This document shows positions 1 through 8,603 of a DNA stretch of 64,000 nt, in pieces. The translations under genes and the position numbers were made by a program. Each line of letters begins with the position of its first letter. Positions within the stretch are counted from its first letter, which is position 1. The notes beneath the pieces are model-generated. The model was not told the origin of the DNA. It was given only the letters and a program-made list of their open reading frames with translations, and did not search any database. This DNA comes from PNON01 sp963757065 (GTDB taxonomy: Bacteria > Chloroflexota > Anaerolineae > Anaerolineales > Anaerolineaceae): NCBI GenBank assembly GCA_963757065.1, contig CAVWQC010000001.1, forward strand, positions 310,001 through 374,000, written 5' to 3'.

Positions 1-1
1 G

Positions 2-589
2 TTTGATTCAGTAATAATGAAGACTTTATCAAACATGGCTCGGAATTTTATAACTCTTATGGCTTTGGGTGCCCTCGCCCTCTGGCTCATCCCCCTGGCT
101 GTAAAAGGTGTAAGTGAAAAATTCACAAATAAGACTTTACCTTCCCTTGGTTATGGTTTTCTGACATACCTGGTCGGGTTATTCGGATCTTTCTTCGCCT
201 TCCTGGTGGTCGTTTTTGCAGCCATCATCTTAGGGTTGATCAGTTTTGGAGGGCTTGGTGGTGTGGTTTTCTGGGCAGGATCATCCACTCTGCTGGTAGC
301 CTTTACCGTCTTTATGACCATGGTTCTATGGGGTACCAAGATCATAGCAGCCTTTGTGGTTGGCCGCTTCATCCTTGAGCGTGTCTTCAAACAAGATAAT
401 GCCAATCTTTTCCTCAGCCTGCTCATCGGCGTGGTCATCTATGTGCCGCTGCGTGCAGTCCCCGTACTTGGCTGGTTGGTGGATGTATTTGTGACCATCG
501 TAGGATTAGGTGCAATGTGGATTTACTTCCGCGAACGAACCAAACCTACAGTCAATGCTCAACTTCCGCTGCCGACAACAACTGTATAA
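2..589 (+). CDS. polytopic membrane protein, 5' end cut by window edge
   Basis: The frame is open to the left edge of the window, so the ATG at 17 is probably internal and the gene is truncated. The visible 190 residues contain four to five hydrophobic segments separated by short loops (about residues 10-30, 48-75, 80-105, 128-150, 153-172) and a short polar Thr/Pro tail. The shape resembles the C-terminal membrane domain that follows a polymer-forming (bactofilin-like) domain in some Chloroflexota proteins, but the diagnostic N-terminal part lies outside the window. Function is not assigned. A strong terminator follows directly, so this is the last gene of its transcript. Confidence 0.55.
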   Translation, partial: FDSVIMKTLSNMARNFITLMALGALALWLIPLAVKGVSEKFTNKTLPSLGYGFLTYLVGLFGSFFAFLVVVFAAIILGLISFGGLGGVVFWAGSSTLLVAFTVFMTMVLWGTKIIAAFVVGRFILERVFKQDNANLFLSLLIGVVIYVPLRAVPVLGWLVDVFVTIVGLGAMWIYFRERTKPTVNAQLPLPTTTV

Positions 590-610
590 CTTGCATTGCA
601 TTACATCAAA

Positions 611-649
611 ACGCGATATGTCCTAAATGGGACATACCGCGTTTTTTTC
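611..649 (+). terminator. rho-independent terminator
   Basis: An inverted repeat with arms of about 12 bases around a short AT-rich loop (CGCGATATGTCC against GGGACATACCGCG, one mismatch) is followed by a run of seven T. On the other strand the stem is followed by TTTT, so it may also stop the converging degV transcript. Confidence 0.8.
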
Positions 650-665
650 TATATATATATTCAAA

Positions 666-1508
666 TTACTTTGATGTTTCAATTACAAAACCAACCGCTC
701 CCGGTCCAATATGTGATCCGATTATGGGTGAGACTTCTGTATAATCCGGTTGAGTATCTTCCGGTAAAAAGGAACTGATCTCTTCAAATAATTCCTTTGC
801 CCGTTCGAGCGCATTGGTATGCACCATAGTCAGTTGTGCCAACGGGTTGAAAGATTTAGCAACCTGAACCAGCCGCTTGATTGCATTTTTTCTCGTGCGC
901 TGGACTTCCATGCCAACCTTACCCAAGTTCATCCTAATAATTGGTTTAATTTGTAAAAGACTGCCTAAGTTAGCCCCGATGTGTGAAACACGTCCACTGC
1001 GTCTTAAGAATTCCAGAGTATCCAGAGCTGCATAGGTATAGATCCTTTTAGCTTTTTCCAGCAATAAAGGCGCAAGTTCTTCCAGTGCTTTACCATCATG
1101 AGCTAGTGTTGCTGCAGCTTTGGCTAAAAGACCGATTCCCATGCTGAGCTGTCCGGAGTCGAATACTTTAATTGGGTACTTATCCTGGAGTGATTCAGCA
1201 GCGATTCTGGCTACATTCACCACATTGCTCAGCTGATCTGAAATGTGTATTGAAAAAATCCCTGTTGCGCCGTTCTCAATTGCTTTCCGGTATTCTTCCA
1301 GGAACATTCCAGGGCTTGGCGCAGAAGTTGTTGGTGGTTCTGACCAGCCCGGAAGTCTGTCATAGAATTCCGTCCGCGACATTTCCACCCCATCCAGGTA
1401 ACTCTTGCCTCCCGCATTGATATAACACGGAATAACGGTAATATCAAAATTTTTTATTACTGCTTCAGGCAAGTCGCTGGTACTGTCTGTGATGATCTTT
1501 ATCGTCAT
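666..1508 (-). CDS. DegV family fatty-acid-binding protein
   Basis: A 280-residue protein with the DegV layout. The N-terminal motif DSTSDLP is at residues 8-14, the fatty-acid carboxylate-contacting segment TTSAPSP at 60-66, a central region containing RRSGRVS, and a C-terminal IGSHIGPGAVG segment. Family members bind a fatty acid between two alpha/beta domains; in Firmicutes the related FakB proteins present the fatty acid to the kinase FakA. No FakA-like kinase is visible nearby. The start is supported by GGAGG five bases upstream of ATG. It stands alone between a terminator and a divergent transporter gene. Confidence 0.9.
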   Translation of the reverse strand: MTIKIITDSTSDLPEAVIKNFDITVIPCYINAGGKSYLDGVEMSRTEFYDRLPGWSEPPTTSAPSPGMFLEEYRKAIENGATGIFSIHISDQLSNVVNVARIAAESLQDKYPIKVFDSGQLSMGIGLLAKAAATLAHDGKALEELAPLLLEKAKRIYTYAALDTLEFLRRSGRVSHIGANLGSLLQIKPIIRMNLGKVGMEVQRTRKNAIKRLVQVAKSFNPLAQLTMVHTNALERAKELFEEISSFLPEDTQPDYTEVSPIIGSHIGPGAVGFVIETSK

Positions 1509-1705
1509 ATTTCCTCCATTACTACCGTTAATTATCAGATAACCTTGAAGTCATGTATATGATATGTACAACGTATAAGCAAGATTATTATAAATATATT
1601 TTCTATTCTGTTTTAATTTTGCACCAATTTCTCAAAACTGCATATTAAAAATTGAGCAGAATCTATAGAATAACATCTGTAATCTGTATGTTAAAATAAT
1701 TAAAT

Positions 1706-2926
1706 ATGATCAATAGAGTTCTCAGGGTCACACGAAAATATCCCCCCCAATTCTGGCTGATGTTCATCGGTTTGTTGATCAGCAGTACCGGGGCGAGTAT
1801 GATCTGGCCATTTTTAATGATCTATGTAACCGGAAAGTTGAATTTGCCTTTAGCGCAAATTGCCAGTTTGACCACGATTAATGCCGGTATGGGTTTGCTG
1901 TTTAATTTTATCGCTGGAACAGCTACAGACAAAATTGGGCGTAAATGGGTCATGGTGATCAGTCTCCTTGGTAATGGTGTTGTGTATCTTCTCCAAAGCC
2001 AGGCGACTACCTATGGAGGATTTGCTATTGCGATGGCCCTCGCAGGTGCGTTTAATCCCCTCTACCGCGTTGGAGCGGATGCGATGATGGCGGATATCCT
2101 ACCCCCAGAACAACGTTCTGAAGGGTACTCAATTATGCGGATGAGCAACAACCTTGGGATCTCATTAGGCCCGACAATAGGTGGGTTTATCGCCGCCCAT
2201 TCCTACACGACTGCTTTTTTCATCGCTGCTTCGGGTATGATCATTTATAGTTTCCTCATTCTGATTTTCGCACGTGAAACATTGCCCGGGAAAGACCCTT
2301 CAATCTTGGTGAACAATCCGGAGAAAACATCAGGTTATGGAAATGTATTTAAAGACCGGCATTATCTCTCATTTGTCACCGCATTTACTTTTAGCCAGTT
2401 AACTGCTGCCATCATGTGGGTATTGCTTTCGGTTTACCTCAAAACTAATTACTACATTCCTGAGCAGCAATACGGATTTATCGCAGCAACAAATGCAATC
2501 ATGTGTGTCGTTTTCCAGATTTGGGTCACAAGAATCACCAGGCGTTTTCACCCGTTAAAAGCCATGGTCGTTGGAGCTGTATTCTTTGGCGTGGGTGTTG
2601 GCAGTATTGCACTCGGGGCAGGTTTCTGGGCTTTTTGGACAAGCATGGTGGTCATGACAATCGGGGAGCTGATCCTTGTACCTACCACAACCACTTATGC
2701 TGCCAACCAGGCTCCTCCTGAGTTACGGGGAAGGTATATGAGTATTTATTCCCTCTCATGGGGCACAGCAACTGGAATTGGTCCGGTATATGGAGGTTTT
2801 CTAAATGATGCTCTTGGACCTAAGTTTATTTGGGTGGGAGGGTTTGTTTCCGGTATGATCTCAGCAGTATGGTTTGGAGTTCTCTCACGGAAAAATAATA
2901 AAGCTGTAATTGACCAACTAAGATGA
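1706..2926 (+). CDS. MFS transporter
   Basis: A 406-residue protein with about 12 hydrophobic helices and the major-facilitator motif A (G71 to K80, GxxxDxxGRK) in the loop after the second helix. A second Arg-rich loop, ITRRFHPLKA, follows helix 8. The length and the two six-helix halves are typical of drug- or sugar-efflux MFS proteins; substrate cannot be read from the sequence. The ATG at 1706 has no clear Shine-Dalgarno, and upstream sequence is very AT-rich. It is monocistronic, divergent from degV and convergent with the sensor kinase. Confidence 0.85.
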   Translation: MINRVLRVTRKYPPQFWLMFIGLLISSTGASMIWPFLMIYVTGKLNLPLAQIASLTTINAGMGLLFNFIAGTATDKIGRKWVMVISLLGNGVVYLLQSQATTYGGFAIAMALAGAFNPLYRVGADAMMADILPPEQRSEGYSIMRMSNNLGISLGPTIGGFIAAHSYTTAFFIAASGMIIYSFLILIFARETLPGKDPSILVNNPEKTSGYGNVFKDRHYLSFVTAFTFSQLTAAIMWVLLSVYLKTNYYIPEQQYGFIAATNAIMCVVFQIWVTRITRRFHPLKAMVVGAVFFGVGVGSIALGAGFWAFWTSMVVMTIGELILVPTTTTYAANQAPPELRGRYMSIYSLSWGTATGIGPVYGGFLNDALGPKFIWVGGFVSGMISAVWFGVLSRKNNKAVIDQLR

Positions 2927-2980
2927 CAGAAGTGGATCAAATTGGTTGATCTTTATGTACCCGAAGCATCAGGCTTGTTC

Positions 2981-4681
2981 TCAATAATTGGAATTTATCT
3001 CTCCAGAATATGCTAGTTTTATCCTGGCTCCCTTTCCAGATTGAGATTTGAATTCAATATTTGCATTGATCAAACTCGCTCGTTCGACCATCCCGATCAA
3101 TCCATAATGCCCCTCAGCCACGATGGCGTCAAATTTTTCGGGTACCAGATAACCTTTTCCGTTATCCTTGATCTCCATTGTCAATGAACCGGGAAGGTAA
3201 GATAGATCCAAATCCACAATGGTCGCCATTGAATGTTTCCTGACATTGATCAGAGCTTCCTGCGCAATCCGGAAGAACGCCAGCTCCACTTCAGCCGGGT
3301 AGCGAACCTCCAAACCGTATATCTCATATTTGGTTTGAATTCCGGTGTCCTGTTCCATTTGTCGCATCAAACTTTCCAGGGCTGCAGATAATCCCAGGTC
3401 CTCGAGGATTACAGGACGCAGGTCACGAACAAGCCTGCGCAGGTCATCGATCACTTTTTGGACCACTTTGGGATTCTCGATGTGATCATCTGCTTTGGCG
3501 GTCTGCATCCTGTATTTTAGTGCGATCAAAGATTGCAGTGTATCATCATGCAGATCACGGGATAGCCTCAACCGTTCTTCTTCCACTCCCCGGGTGATGG
3601 AACCGATGTAACTTTGTAAACTTTGCCTGGCATTTTTCAAATTTGACGCCATCTCCGCCATTCTAGCTTGAAGGGAACGAACTTCAGCGATACCTCCCAC
3701 CTGTTCGGCAACTGCAGAATAATCTCCTTCGCCCAATGCCTGGGTTTGTTTCTCCAATTTTTGAAGCGGAATGACCACCTGGCGGATGATGATCAATAAG
3801 GCGGTGACAGCCAGCAGGAAGAATGGAATCAGCACCAGCGGCGCTGATTGAGTGATAGCAAGTTGAGTCGATGAGACATCCTCCCAGGCTTCATCGAGTA
3901 CCATCACCCATCTGGTAATCTGAATGGGAGCATAGGCGATAACATGCGCTCCCTGTCCTTGTCCGTGACCGGTATCCGGGTAAAGGACACCACTTTGCCC
4001 TTCCAACCCGTTCAATACGCCGGGATGGTAAACAGTGTGCGTATCCAGGGGCAGACGTCCAGCCTCAAAGATCAAGGTGTGTGTGTCATCAAAAACCTGA
4101 AAGGAGAGGATACCCGGCTTGATCAGCGTATTGACGACACCGGATAACTCTGCCTGGAGATCTACTACCCCTAGCAGAAAAGTGTCCTGTGAAGGTTGAA
4201 GGTGGATTACAGCCAGGTTCTCAGGAGCCGCATCGGATTGCTGGTCCTTCAATATGATGACTGCTGGATATGTAGGCTCGGCGATCGTCAATTGTTCCAA
4301 AGTATATTGAATATCCAACCCGGTGAGTTTGGAATTTGCCGTCTGGTCTATAATTTTTCCGCTGGAATCCACAAGTAGAACCCCATTTGAAAAACCCTGC
4401 AGCAAAACAGCAATATCTTCCTGCGGCTTTGATAAATAAGTTGTGTCAATTGTATGCCTGGAAAGTGCGGTAAGTATCTCTTTCTTGTTCTTAATTATTT
4501 CATCCACTGATGCTGCCAGGGATTCCACAGTCCGCAGGTTCCTTTCACCCACCATGGATTGCATGGCTGAATGGTGCAAGTTTTGTGAATAAAAAGCAAT
4601 GAAAATAGCCCCGGCTGTCAGAGGCAGCAAAACAGCCAATATGATCTGGAAGCTGATACTGCGCCAACGAATTTTTCCCAT
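2981..4681 (-). CDS. membrane sensor histidine kinase, NarL/DegS class
   Basis: A 566-residue kinase. A first membrane helix (about 12-31) is followed by an extracytoplasmic sensor region of about 245 residues with PAS/Cache-like features. A second helix (281-303), a HAMP-like region and a coiled coil then lead to a HisKA_3 dimerisation domain with phosphoacceptor His378 in DLHDDTLQ. The C-terminal HATPase has an N box around FRIAQEALINVRKHS and a G box IKDNGKGY. Its stop lies 3 bp from the start of the response-regulator gene region on the same strand, so the two form a two-gene operon with the regulator first. The signal is unknown. Confidence 0.9.
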   Translation of the reverse strand: MGKIRWRSISFQIILAVLLPLTAGAIFIAFYSQNLHHSAMQSMVGERNLRTVESLAASVDEIIKNKKEILTALSRHTIDTTYLSKPQEDIAVLLQGFSNGVLLVDSSGKIIDQTANSKLTGLDIQYTLEQLTIAEPTYPAVIILKDQQSDAAPENLAVIHLQPSQDTFLLGVVDLQAELSGVVNTLIKPGILSFQVFDDTHTLIFEAGRLPLDTHTVYHPGVLNGLEGQSGVLYPDTGHGQGQGAHVIAYAPIQITRWVMVLDEAWEDVSSTQLAITQSAPLVLIPFFLLAVTALLIIIRQVVIPLQKLEKQTQALGEGDYSAVAEQVGGIAEVRSLQARMAEMASNLKNARQSLQSYIGSITRGVEEERLRLSRDLHDDTLQSLIALKYRMQTAKADDHIENPKVVQKVIDDLRRLVRDLRPVILEDLGLSAALESLMRQMEQDTGIQTKYEIYGLEVRYPAEVELAFFRIAQEALINVRKHSMATIVDLDLSYLPGSLTMEIKDNGKGYLVPEKFDAIVAEGHYGLIGMVERASLINANIEFKSQSGKGARIKLAYSGEINSNY

Positions 4682-4683
4682 AT

Positions 4684-5364
4684 TCAGTTTTCCAACTGTC
4701 CTGGAGGGCCAGACATCAATCCAATGGAAATTGCTTTCATCACAGCCTCAGTCCTCGATGACACTCCCAGTCTGCGGAAAATATTGGCGACATGGTTTTG
4801 GACTGTCCGTTCACTCAACTCCAACCTGGCTGCGATCAATTTATTGGATAAACCGCTTCGGCAGCCAGTGTCAATACTTCCTGCTCCCGTAAGGATAATA
4901 TGGGTCGGTTTAACTCGCCTGGTAGCATATTTTGTTCTTCGAGGGATCTGATGCACACCAGTGGAAAATATTTTTTTACCTTGCAGAATGTTAAATACTG
5001 CGCCAACGATCTCCGCCGGATCGGCTGTCTTGATCATATATCCATCCGCCCCGGCTTTTAGTGCCGCTTGCACGAATGGAATATCGTCATAAGCTGAGAG
5101 GATCATCACCCGAATTTTGAGGTCCTGTTGTCTGATCCAACGGGTAACCTCAATGCCATTCATTCCCGGCATTTGAATATCCAGCATTGCCAGGTCCGGA
5201 TGAAATTGGCTGATCAACTCACATGCTGTCTTTCCATCTGCTGCTTCAGCAACGACCTTCAGGCTTGCGTTTTGCTCAAGAAACTGGCGGATGCCAGCCC
5301 GAACTACGCTGTGATCATCCGCCAGAAGAATGTTAATGAGTGGTTTTTGTTTATCAATCGGCAT
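4684..5364 (-). CDS. LuxR/NarL-type response regulator (two compensating frameshifts)
   Basis: The receiver domain (residues 8-125) has acidic residues D16/D17 and phosphoacceptor D62 in MLDIQMPG. The C-terminal LuxR-type helix-turn-helix is recognisable in SERTVQNHVANIFRRLGV. Between them, about residues 137-168 read as non-family sequence. In the neighbouring frame the same bases (about 4856-4947) encode a normal linker and first HTH helix, including NRPILSLREQEVLTLAAEA. One indel near 4947 and one near 4855 (a short G run) therefore restore the family sequence. It is the probable partner of the adjoining sensor kinase. Confidence 0.88.
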   Translation of the reverse strand: MPIDKQKPLINILLADDHSVVRAGIRQFLEQNASLKVVAEAADGKTACELISQFHPDLAMLDIQMPGMNGIEVTRWIRQQDLKIRVMILSAYDDIPFVQAALKAGADGYMIKTADPAEIVGAVFNILQGKKIFSTGVHQIPRRTKYATRRVKPTHIILTGAGSIDTGCRSGLSNKLIAARLELSERTVQNHVANIFRRLGVSSRTEAVMKAISIGLMSGPPGQLEN

Positions 5365-5416
5365 GCATTGATTATATCAATCCTGTCGAATAGTGTTGAT
5401 TTCTTGATTTCCTCGA

Positions 5417-5938
5417 TTAACGTTTCCCGCCATCCCAGGTCATGAAAGGCATATTCACGACCACATCAGATACTTCCAGCGTGAGTTCGCCGGCATCCAC
5501 TCCGGAAAGAATTTCTGATTCTGCCTTTAACTCTTTGGCTGTCACCCCATCTGCCCAGGTGACAAATGTGATCTTCCGCATCGGTGTATATCCATCTGTT
5601 CCAGGAGGTAAACTAAACACATCCGGTTGGAAACCGAGTGGACCTTTTCCGGTGACCCCATTCGTAAATACATACACCGGGGCTAGCATGGAATCTGGTG
5701 CATCTGCCAGTGCAGGTACCACCAGGACAGGGGACTTCATCATATTGGTTAATTTTTCCCCAACTCCGGGGTCAGATACTTCGGTGTGAGAGAAAAATAT
5801 TTCTTTACCTTCTGCATAAGCCCGACCTGCCGGGATTGATGCATACGGAATACTCGATCCTGCAGTTGCGGAGCAGGCTGTGAGGACAACGGAAAATATG
5901 GTAACAACAACTAGAACGAAAATAGTCTTTCTTTTCAT
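5417..5938 (-). CDS. conserved lipoprotein next to copA
   Basis: The 173-residue protein begins with a lipoprotein signal: positive residues, a hydrophobic stretch, and the lipobox L-T-A-C22. The mature part is a compact soluble domain with no Cys beyond the lipid anchor and several Met residues. It resembles small uncharacterised domains annotated only as DUF in Chloroflexota and archaea; I do not assign a function. It lies 60 bp downstream of copA on the same strand, so co-transcription and a role at the cell surface in metal handling are possible but unproven. Confidence 0.6.
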   Translation of the reverse strand: MKRKTIFVLVVVTIFSVVLTACSATAGSSIPYASIPAGRAYAEGKEIFFSHTEVSDPGVGEKLTNMMKSPVLVVPALADAPDSMLAPVYVFTNGVTGKGPLGFQPDVFSLPPGTDGYTPMRKITFVTWADGVTAKELKAESEILSGVDAGELTLEVSDVVVNMPFMTWDGGKR

Positions 5939-5998
5939 TTGGATCCTTTACTGTTTTGAATGAATATTAATCTTGCTGGTTATTTGGCAGGAAAATCC

Positions 5999-8428
5999 CT
6001 ATCCAAGTTGAACTTTACGAAGGCGTAGACTGTTCGTAACGACGAAAACGGAACTCATGGCCATGGCTGCGGCAGCCAGAATGGGACTCATAATGCCAAA
6101 CGCTGCAGCGGGAATAAGGATGATGTTATAGATAAACGCCCAGAACAGGTTCTGTTTGATGGTGCTCAAGGTCTTGCGCGATAGGCCTATCGCCTTGGGT
6201 ACCCCTCGCAGGTCGCCACTGATGAGGACTACAGGAGCAGAGGCAATAGCCACATCCGTGCCGGTACCGATCGCGATACCAACATCTGCCTGGGCAAGTG
6301 CCGGGGCGTCATTGATCCCATCCCCAACCATCGCTACGATCTTGCCTTCCTGCTGAAGTTGTTTGATCTGTGCACTCTTATCTCCCGGCAAAACTTCTGC
6401 CAGGACGCGATCCACGCCTGCCTGTTTTGCGATCGCCATGGCTGTCTGCCTGTTATCCCCGGTCAGCATCACCACTTCGAGATTCATGGATCGCAATTTT
6501 TGGATGGCTTCAGCTGAACCCGGTTTGATTGTATCTGCGACAGCGATGATCCCTGCGAGCTTGCCATTGACTGCAACCAGCATGGCTGTCTTTCCAGCTT
6601 CTTGCAGCCTGGTAATATTCGCATCATACATGGAGAGATCAATTTGCTTGCTCTCCATCATTCGTTTATTACCTATCCACACCTGACGTCCATCCACCTC
6701 TGCGCTGACGCCTTGTCCAACAACGGCTTCAAAGCGGGAAATTTCGGCTAGAACCAACTCCCTTTCACCAGCTTCTGCAACGATGGCCTCTCCCAACGGG
6801 TGTTCGCTGGCTTTTTCGACAGATGCAGCCAACTGCAATAATTCGGCTTCATCTTTCACAGCGTTAGTAACCACAACATCTGTAACTGATGGCTGACCTT
6901 TTGTGATGGTTCCTGTCTTATCCATCACGATCACCTGGACTTTGCCAGCGCGTTCCAGTGCTTCACTGGATTTTAACAATATCCCGATTTCAGCACCTTT
7001 CCCTGTTCCGACCATGACCGCGGTTGGTGTTGCCAGTCCCATGGCACATGGGCAGGCAATTACCAATACTGCCACCATTTTGATCAATGCCCGTGTGAAC
7101 ATACTTACATCCGAGTTGATCGATAGTGCCGGGCCGAAGAGCATCCAGCCGGCAAAGGTCAGCAGAGCGATTCCAATAACCACTGGAACGAAAACTGCAG
7201 ATATTTGATCGACTAATTTCTGAATCGGTGCTTTGGAGCCTTGAGCTTCTTCTACCAGACGAATAATCTGAGATAAAGCTGTTTCTTTTCCGACCCGGGT
7301 GGCTTCAAAATGGATCATACCCAACCGGTTCATGGTCGCGCCGATGACCTGGCTTCCAGAGGATTTTTCGACAGGGAGGGATTCCCCGGTCAGCATCGAT
7401 TCATCCACAGAAGTCGATCCTTCGATCACAACTCCATCCACCGGGATTTTTTCGCCTGGTTTGACAATCACGATATCGCCCACCACGACTTCATCCACGG
7501 GCAGACTAATCTCTTCTCCATTTCGAAGTACAATCGCCTGCTTGGCATTCAAACCCATCAGTTTTTTAATTGCTTCGCTGGTCTTACCTTTGGCACGTGC
7601 CTCGAGGAATTTTCCCAATTTGATCAAAGTGATGATCACTGCAGCTGTCTCAAAATAGACATGACCACTGATGAGTCCAAATGTCACCGGTAATGAATAC
7701 AAATAAGCAGCGGAGGAACCTAAAGCCACAAGGACGTCCATATTTGCTGATCCGTTCCGTAGCGATTTATATGCTCCAACGTAATATTGCCAGCCTACAT
7801 AAAACTGAACTGGTGTTGCCAAAGCCAGCATTACCCAATTCATCCATGGAGCGTGGGCAATCACCATGGAAGTGAATCCCAGATCATTTGCCATTGATAA
7901 TAGAAATAATGGAATGGTGAAGATCAATCCAATGGTCAGGAATTTCTTCTGCTGGTTGATCTCGAATTGACGTGCAGTAGCTTCTGCATCCTCAGAGTTT
8001 CCACCTAGTTCCAGTGAATTAAAGCCAACATTCTTAATGGCTGCCCGCAGCTCTTTCTGACTGATGACCGTCGGGATGTAAGTGATCTGAGTTTTACCTG
8101 TCACCAGGTTTACCAAAACGGAATCCACACCTTGCAGGCTGCTAATGGTTTTCTCGATCCTTCGTACATCGTTATCATCACTTAAGCCCTGGATCTGTAA
8201 ATCCGCTTTTGCTTCAGCGACTCCATAACCCGCTTTTTTCACCCGGTCCGTCATAGCCGTCAAATTGGCAACGGATGGATCAAATTCCACTGTTGCCCTT
8301 TCTGATGAAAGGTTTACAGTGGCCTGCTGAACCCCGGGTACCTTTTTAATACTGCGCTCTACTGTTGCCACACAATTTGCGCAAGTCATACCCGTGATCG
8401 GAATGGTAATGATCGTACTTTCTGGCAT
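5999..8428 (-). CDS. copA: copper-translocating P-type ATPase
   Basis: An 809-residue P1B-type ATPase. The N-terminal heavy-metal-associated domain has the CANC motif at 16-19. A second HMA-like domain (about 75-140) has lost its Cys pair. Eight membrane helices follow, with CPC (459-461) in the sixth. The phosphorylation motif DKTGT starts at 503, and the SEHPLGEAI nucleotide-binding motif, GDGINDAPA hinge and the TGES actuator motif are all present. The CPC and CxxC motifs match Cu(I) exporters. The start is set at 8428, where GAGGAG precedes ATG by seven bases, rather than 12 codons further upstream. It is divergent from the cupredoxin-fusion gene and CopZ. Confidence 0.95.
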   Translation of the reverse strand: MPESTIITIPITGMTCANCVATVERSIKKVPGVQQATVNLSSERATVEFDPSVANLTAMTDRVKKAGYGVAEAKADLQIQGLSDDNDVRRIEKTISSLQGVDSVLVNLVTGKTQITYIPTVISQKELRAAIKNVGFNSLELGGNSEDAEATARQFEINQQKKFLTIGLIFTIPLFLLSMANDLGFTSMVIAHAPWMNWVMLALATPVQFYVGWQYYVGAYKSLRNGSANMDVLVALGSSAAYLYSLPVTFGLISGHVYFETAAVIITLIKLGKFLEARAKGKTSEAIKKLMGLNAKQAIVLRNGEEISLPVDEVVVGDIVIVKPGEKIPVDGVVIEGSTSVDESMLTGESLPVEKSSGSQVIGATMNRLGMIHFEATRVGKETALSQIIRLVEEAQGSKAPIQKLVDQISAVFVPVVIGIALLTFAGWMLFGPALSINSDVSMFTRALIKMVAVLVIACPCAMGLATPTAVMVGTGKGAEIGILLKSSEALERAGKVQVIVMDKTGTITKGQPSVTDVVVTNAVKDEAELLQLAASVEKASEHPLGEAIVAEAGERELVLAEISRFEAVVGQGVSAEVDGRQVWIGNKRMMESKQIDLSMYDANITRLQEAGKTAMLVAVNGKLAGIIAVADTIKPGSAEAIQKLRSMNLEVVMLTGDNRQTAMAIAKQAGVDRVLAEVLPGDKSAQIKQLQQEGKIVAMVGDGINDAPALAQADVGIAIGTGTDVAIASAPVVLISGDLRGVPKAIGLSRKTLSTIKQNLFWAFIYNIILIPAAAFGIMSPILAAAAMAMSSVFVVTNSLRLRKVQLG

Positions 8429-8603
8429 AAATGCTCCTCTGATAGTTAGATGCTCACTGGTCAAAAAAGTGCCATACCAGTGTCCCCACTATACCGCCCT
8501 CCCCGTAATCACTCAATAGGTATTAATACTCATTGTCTTCCATATGACCTAAGGATAAACTCAAAAAGATTATTCAACTAATTTGGTAACTTCAGGAGAT
8601 AAA

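Noticed and set aside
8465..8603. CsoR/CopY operator between copA and the cupredoxin-fusion gene
   Set aside because: No clear dyad matching a known copper operator is visible in this divergent spacer.
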